From NCBI RefSeq assembly GCF_003364195.1, contig NZ_NXLQ01000010.1, positions 1 to 64,000 of the forward strand: DNA of 64,000 nt. Direction: 5' to 3'. This DNA comes from Helicobacter didelphidarum. GTDB lineage: Bacteria; Campylobacterota; Campylobacteria; Campylobacterales; Helicobacteraceae. Under the pieces are notes generated by a model. The model saw only the letters and a list, made by a program, of their open reading frames with translations, was not told the DNA's origin and made no database searches. The first letter of the stretch is position 1. Every line of letters starts with the position of its first letter. Of the stretch, positions 61,980 through 64,000 are shown piece after piece. The translations under genes were made by a program, and so were the position numbers.

Positions 61980-63149
61980 ATGCAGATTACCCAATTAAAA
62001 CCTTTTCATAAAGAAGAATTTGAACAAATTGGTTTAGAGTGGCACACAGATCCGGATAATACAGATTATATTACTAATGAGCTTATTCATATTAGTGAAG
62101 TTGAAGCTGAAACCTACTACGAAGCATGCAATGAACTTTATGATATGTTTGTTGAAGCAGCTCAATATGTTATTGATAATAATTTATTTTATGAGTTAGA
62201 TATACCAAATAGCTTAGTGGATACAATTGTGCAAAGTTTTAATGAAGATGTACATTGGCACATTTATGGTAGATTTGATCTTGCAGGAGGACTTGATGGA
62301 AGCCCTATTAAACTTCTAGAATTCAATGCTGATACACCGACAATGCTTTATGAGACATCAGCGGTGCAATACGCTTTATTGAAAGCAAATGGTTATGACG
62401 CTAACGCTCAATTCAATAATGTTTATGAAGTAATCTCACAAAATTTTAAACGACTCATTACGCTTAGTGATGATGTAAGTAATTTTGATGAAGTGTATGA
62501 AGGCTGGAAAATTCTTTTTTCGAGTATTCGTGGGAGTGCTGAGGAGGATAGAACCGTTAAATTCTTGCAAGACATGGCAAATAATGCTGGACTTGTAACG
62601 GATTTTTGCTATGTTGATGAAGCGGAGTTAAGTTCCACAGATGGTGTATTTTTTAATGGACAGAATTTTGAATTTTGGTTTAAGCTTATTCCTTGGGAAA
62701 ATATTGCTATTGATGAACCAGAGCTAGCCTTAATCTTGAATGATATTATAGCAAACCAAAAAGCCATTATCTTAAATCCTGCATATACAGCACTCTTTCA
62801 GAGTAAGCGAATTTTAAAGATTCTATGGGATTTGTTCCCAAATCACCCATTATTACTTGAAACAAGCTACAATCCTCTAGGCAAAAAACAAGTCAAAAAA
62901 CACGCTTTTGGTAGAGAGGGTGCAAATGTCAGTATTCTTGATTCTCGAGGGCAACCCATAAATAGTAAAGATGGTGAATATGCAAACCATAAAGCAATTT
63001 ATCAAGAGTTTTATCCGTTAAATACACAAAGTGGTTCATTTTATCAAGCAAATGTTTTTTTTGCATACGAATCTTGCGGTTTAGGTTTTAGAAAAGGTGG
63101 TGAAATTATGGATAATTACTCTAAATTTGTAAGTCATATTATTCAATAG
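61980..63149 (+). CDS. Glutathionylspermidine-synthase-family ATP-grasp protein (YgiC/YjfC-like)
   Basis: A 389-aa cytoplasmic protein. Markers: HIYGRFDLAGGLDGSPIKLLEFNADTPTMLYETSAVQY (about residues 95-132), a later NPAYTALFQSKRILKILWDLFPNHPLLLETSYNP and a C-terminal KPLGREGANVSI-like KKHAFGREGANVSILDSRG, fitting the GspS C-terminal ligase fold with ATP-grasp catalysis. Length equals YgiC, the synthetase half only. It could join an amine to a peptide. CAAGGAGTTTT precedes the ATG. The neighbours give no pathway hint. Confidence 0.85.
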   Translation: MQITQLKPFHKEEFEQIGLEWHTDPDNTDYITNELIHISEVEAETYYEACNELYDMFVEAAQYVIDNNLFYELDIPNSLVDTIVQSFNEDVHWHIYGRFDLAGGLDGSPIKLLEFNADTPTMLYETSAVQYALLKANGYDANAQFNNVYEVISQNFKRLITLSDDVSNFDEVYEGWKILFSSIRGSAEEDRTVKFLQDMANNAGLVTDFCYVDEAELSSTDGVFFNGQNFEFWFKLIPWENIAIDEPELALILNDIIANQKAIILNPAYTALFQSKRILKILWDLFPNHPLLLETSYNPLGKKQVKKHAFGREGANVSILDSRGQPINSKDGEYANHKAIYQEFYPLNTQSGSFYQANVFFAYESCGLGFRKGGEIMDNYSKFVSHIIQ

Positions 63150-63239
63150 GATTCATCATTTTTTTGTTGCAAGATTCTATTGAATTAAAATATTTTATAT
63201 TCATTATTGAAAAAATTAAAAAACAAAACAAGGAGTGCT

Positions 63240-64000
63240 ATGAATATTACAAAAAGAAAGAGTATCTTTGCTCAAGTAGAAAATTTTAAAAAAGATTATA
63301 AAATAAATATTTTAAGACAATGGCTACATATATGTTATTTCTCTATATCTTATTACACCGCTTTCCTTTCTTCATCTTTACACTCTATACAAAAAAGATT
63401 CTATTATTGTATTCATCAAGCTATTCAGAAGTTATCATTTATTTTTCCAAAATATTCTCTAAAGCGAATGACAACAAGTATGAGACTGCTCCTTGCTTTG
63501 AGCTTGTGTGTATTAACTTTTACCACAAATCTATATGCTCACAATACGACAACACAAGTAGCAGAATCAAATAAAAAATTCATCTTGCACCATACAAAAA
63601 ATGGGGCAGATTTTGAAGAAAGTTTTGATTTTATTATTGATTCTCTCATAAAAGTTAACTGGTTATTGCGTTTTGTTAAAGAGCAAGATTTATCTACGAT
63701 TACTATTGAATCTGATAAAGGTTTGACTGATAATACCATTGAAGATACCAATCAAACAATAGATTCTCATACTCAAAATATTAATCACGAATCAATTCCA
63801 AATATAGCAAACCTTAAATATCTTGATGTAGAAGAATTAAAAGAAACAAAAAACATTATGCTCCAATCATTGCCTGTGCATATTATCAATAACAAAAAAC
63901 CAATTGTTTTCAATGCTGCAAATAATGTTACTGAATATAAAAAACAAGAGATAGTTTTTAATGAATCAAATATTTTACATAATGATTTCCTCGCTATGCG
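63240..64000 (+). CDS. Partial gene, membrane-anchored protein of unknown function
   Basis: An open frame from an ATG with AAGGAGTGCT before it to the window edge (253 codons so far). The first 80 residues are basic and soluble or weakly hydrophobic (MNITKRKSIFAQVENFKKDY...). A single hydrophobic segment follows at about residues 82-98 (LLLALSLCVLTFTTNLYA), and then an exported, Asn/Thr-rich region (HNTTTQVAESNK). This is a type II-anchor layout, or a signal peptide with an unusually long lead. No family recognised; the C-terminus is missing. Confidence 0.6.
   Translation, partial: MNITKRKSIFAQVENFKKDYKINILRQWLHICYFSISYYTAFLSSSLHSIQKRFYYCIHQAIQKLSFIFPKYSLKRMTTSMRLLLALSLCVLTFTTNLYAHNTTTQVAESNKKFILHHTKNGADFEESFDFIIDSLIKVNWLLRFVKEQDLSTITIESDKGLTDNTIEDTNQTIDSHTQNINHESIPNIANLKYLDVEELKETKNIMLQSLPVHIINNKKPIVFNAANNVTEYKKQEIVFNESNILHNDFLAM

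Overview
The window looks like the chromosome of an AT-rich Campylobacterota bacterium, most probably an enterohepatic-type Helicobacter. The reasons are the hrcA-grpE-dnaK operon, a CetA/CetB energy-taxis pair, the RNase P RNA type, a Helicobacter-like VirB/VirD4 system and a poly-G phase-variable restriction gene. The genus is inferred from protein style, not from a database search.

Region 1 (about 0.4-29.5 kb) is a conjugative or integrative element. A long leftward gene run encodes a nearly complete type IV secretion system: VirB2, VirB3, a giant VirB4, a VirB7-like lipoprotein, VirB8, VirB9, VirB10, VirD4, VirB11, a TrbJ/VirB5-like protein and VirB6. Mixed in are a type IA topoisomerase, a MobC-like relaxosome protein, an ArdC-like protein and several low-complexity proteins. 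A 1.5-kb AT-rich divergence zone (21.95-23.46 kb) holds TACCGATTTTT repeats and a palindrome followed by TATCCTGC, which resembles a MOB-P oriT/nic site. To its right, rightward genes encode a Panacea-domain module (51 aa + Panacea + 79 aa, a probable toxin-antitoxin set), the relaxase and a RelB/YafQ-like pair. No integrase or replication initiator is visible, so the element probably continues left of the window.

Region 2 (29.6-43.4 kb) is ordinary chromosome: panB, rnpB, a MarR regulator, a PIN-PhoH ATPase, cetA/cetB, a probable kinase-phosphatase RNA-repair protein, the KtrB/KtrA potassium transporter, a Slt-type lytic transglycosylase and ribA.

Region 3 (43.5-54.4 kb) is a defence island between ribA and lspA. 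A type IIG restriction-modification gene is switched off by a G14 tract. It is followed by a PrrC/RloC-like anticodon nuclease split by a frameshift, a RelA/SpoT-domain protein resembling toxic alarmone synthetases, a 111-aa orphan, and an ImmA/IrrE peptidase with a damaged DUF4411 PIN-like partner. The 3' tail of the restriction gene recurs between the modules (two good extra copies and one decayed), which suggests that the island grew by repeated insertion at that tail.

Region 4 (54.4-64 kb) is chromosome again: lspA, a stretch of decayed sequence, aspA, tRNA-Phe, hrcA-grpE-dnaK behind a CIRCE-like operator, a glutathionylspermidine-synthase-family gene and the start of an unknown gene cut by the window end.
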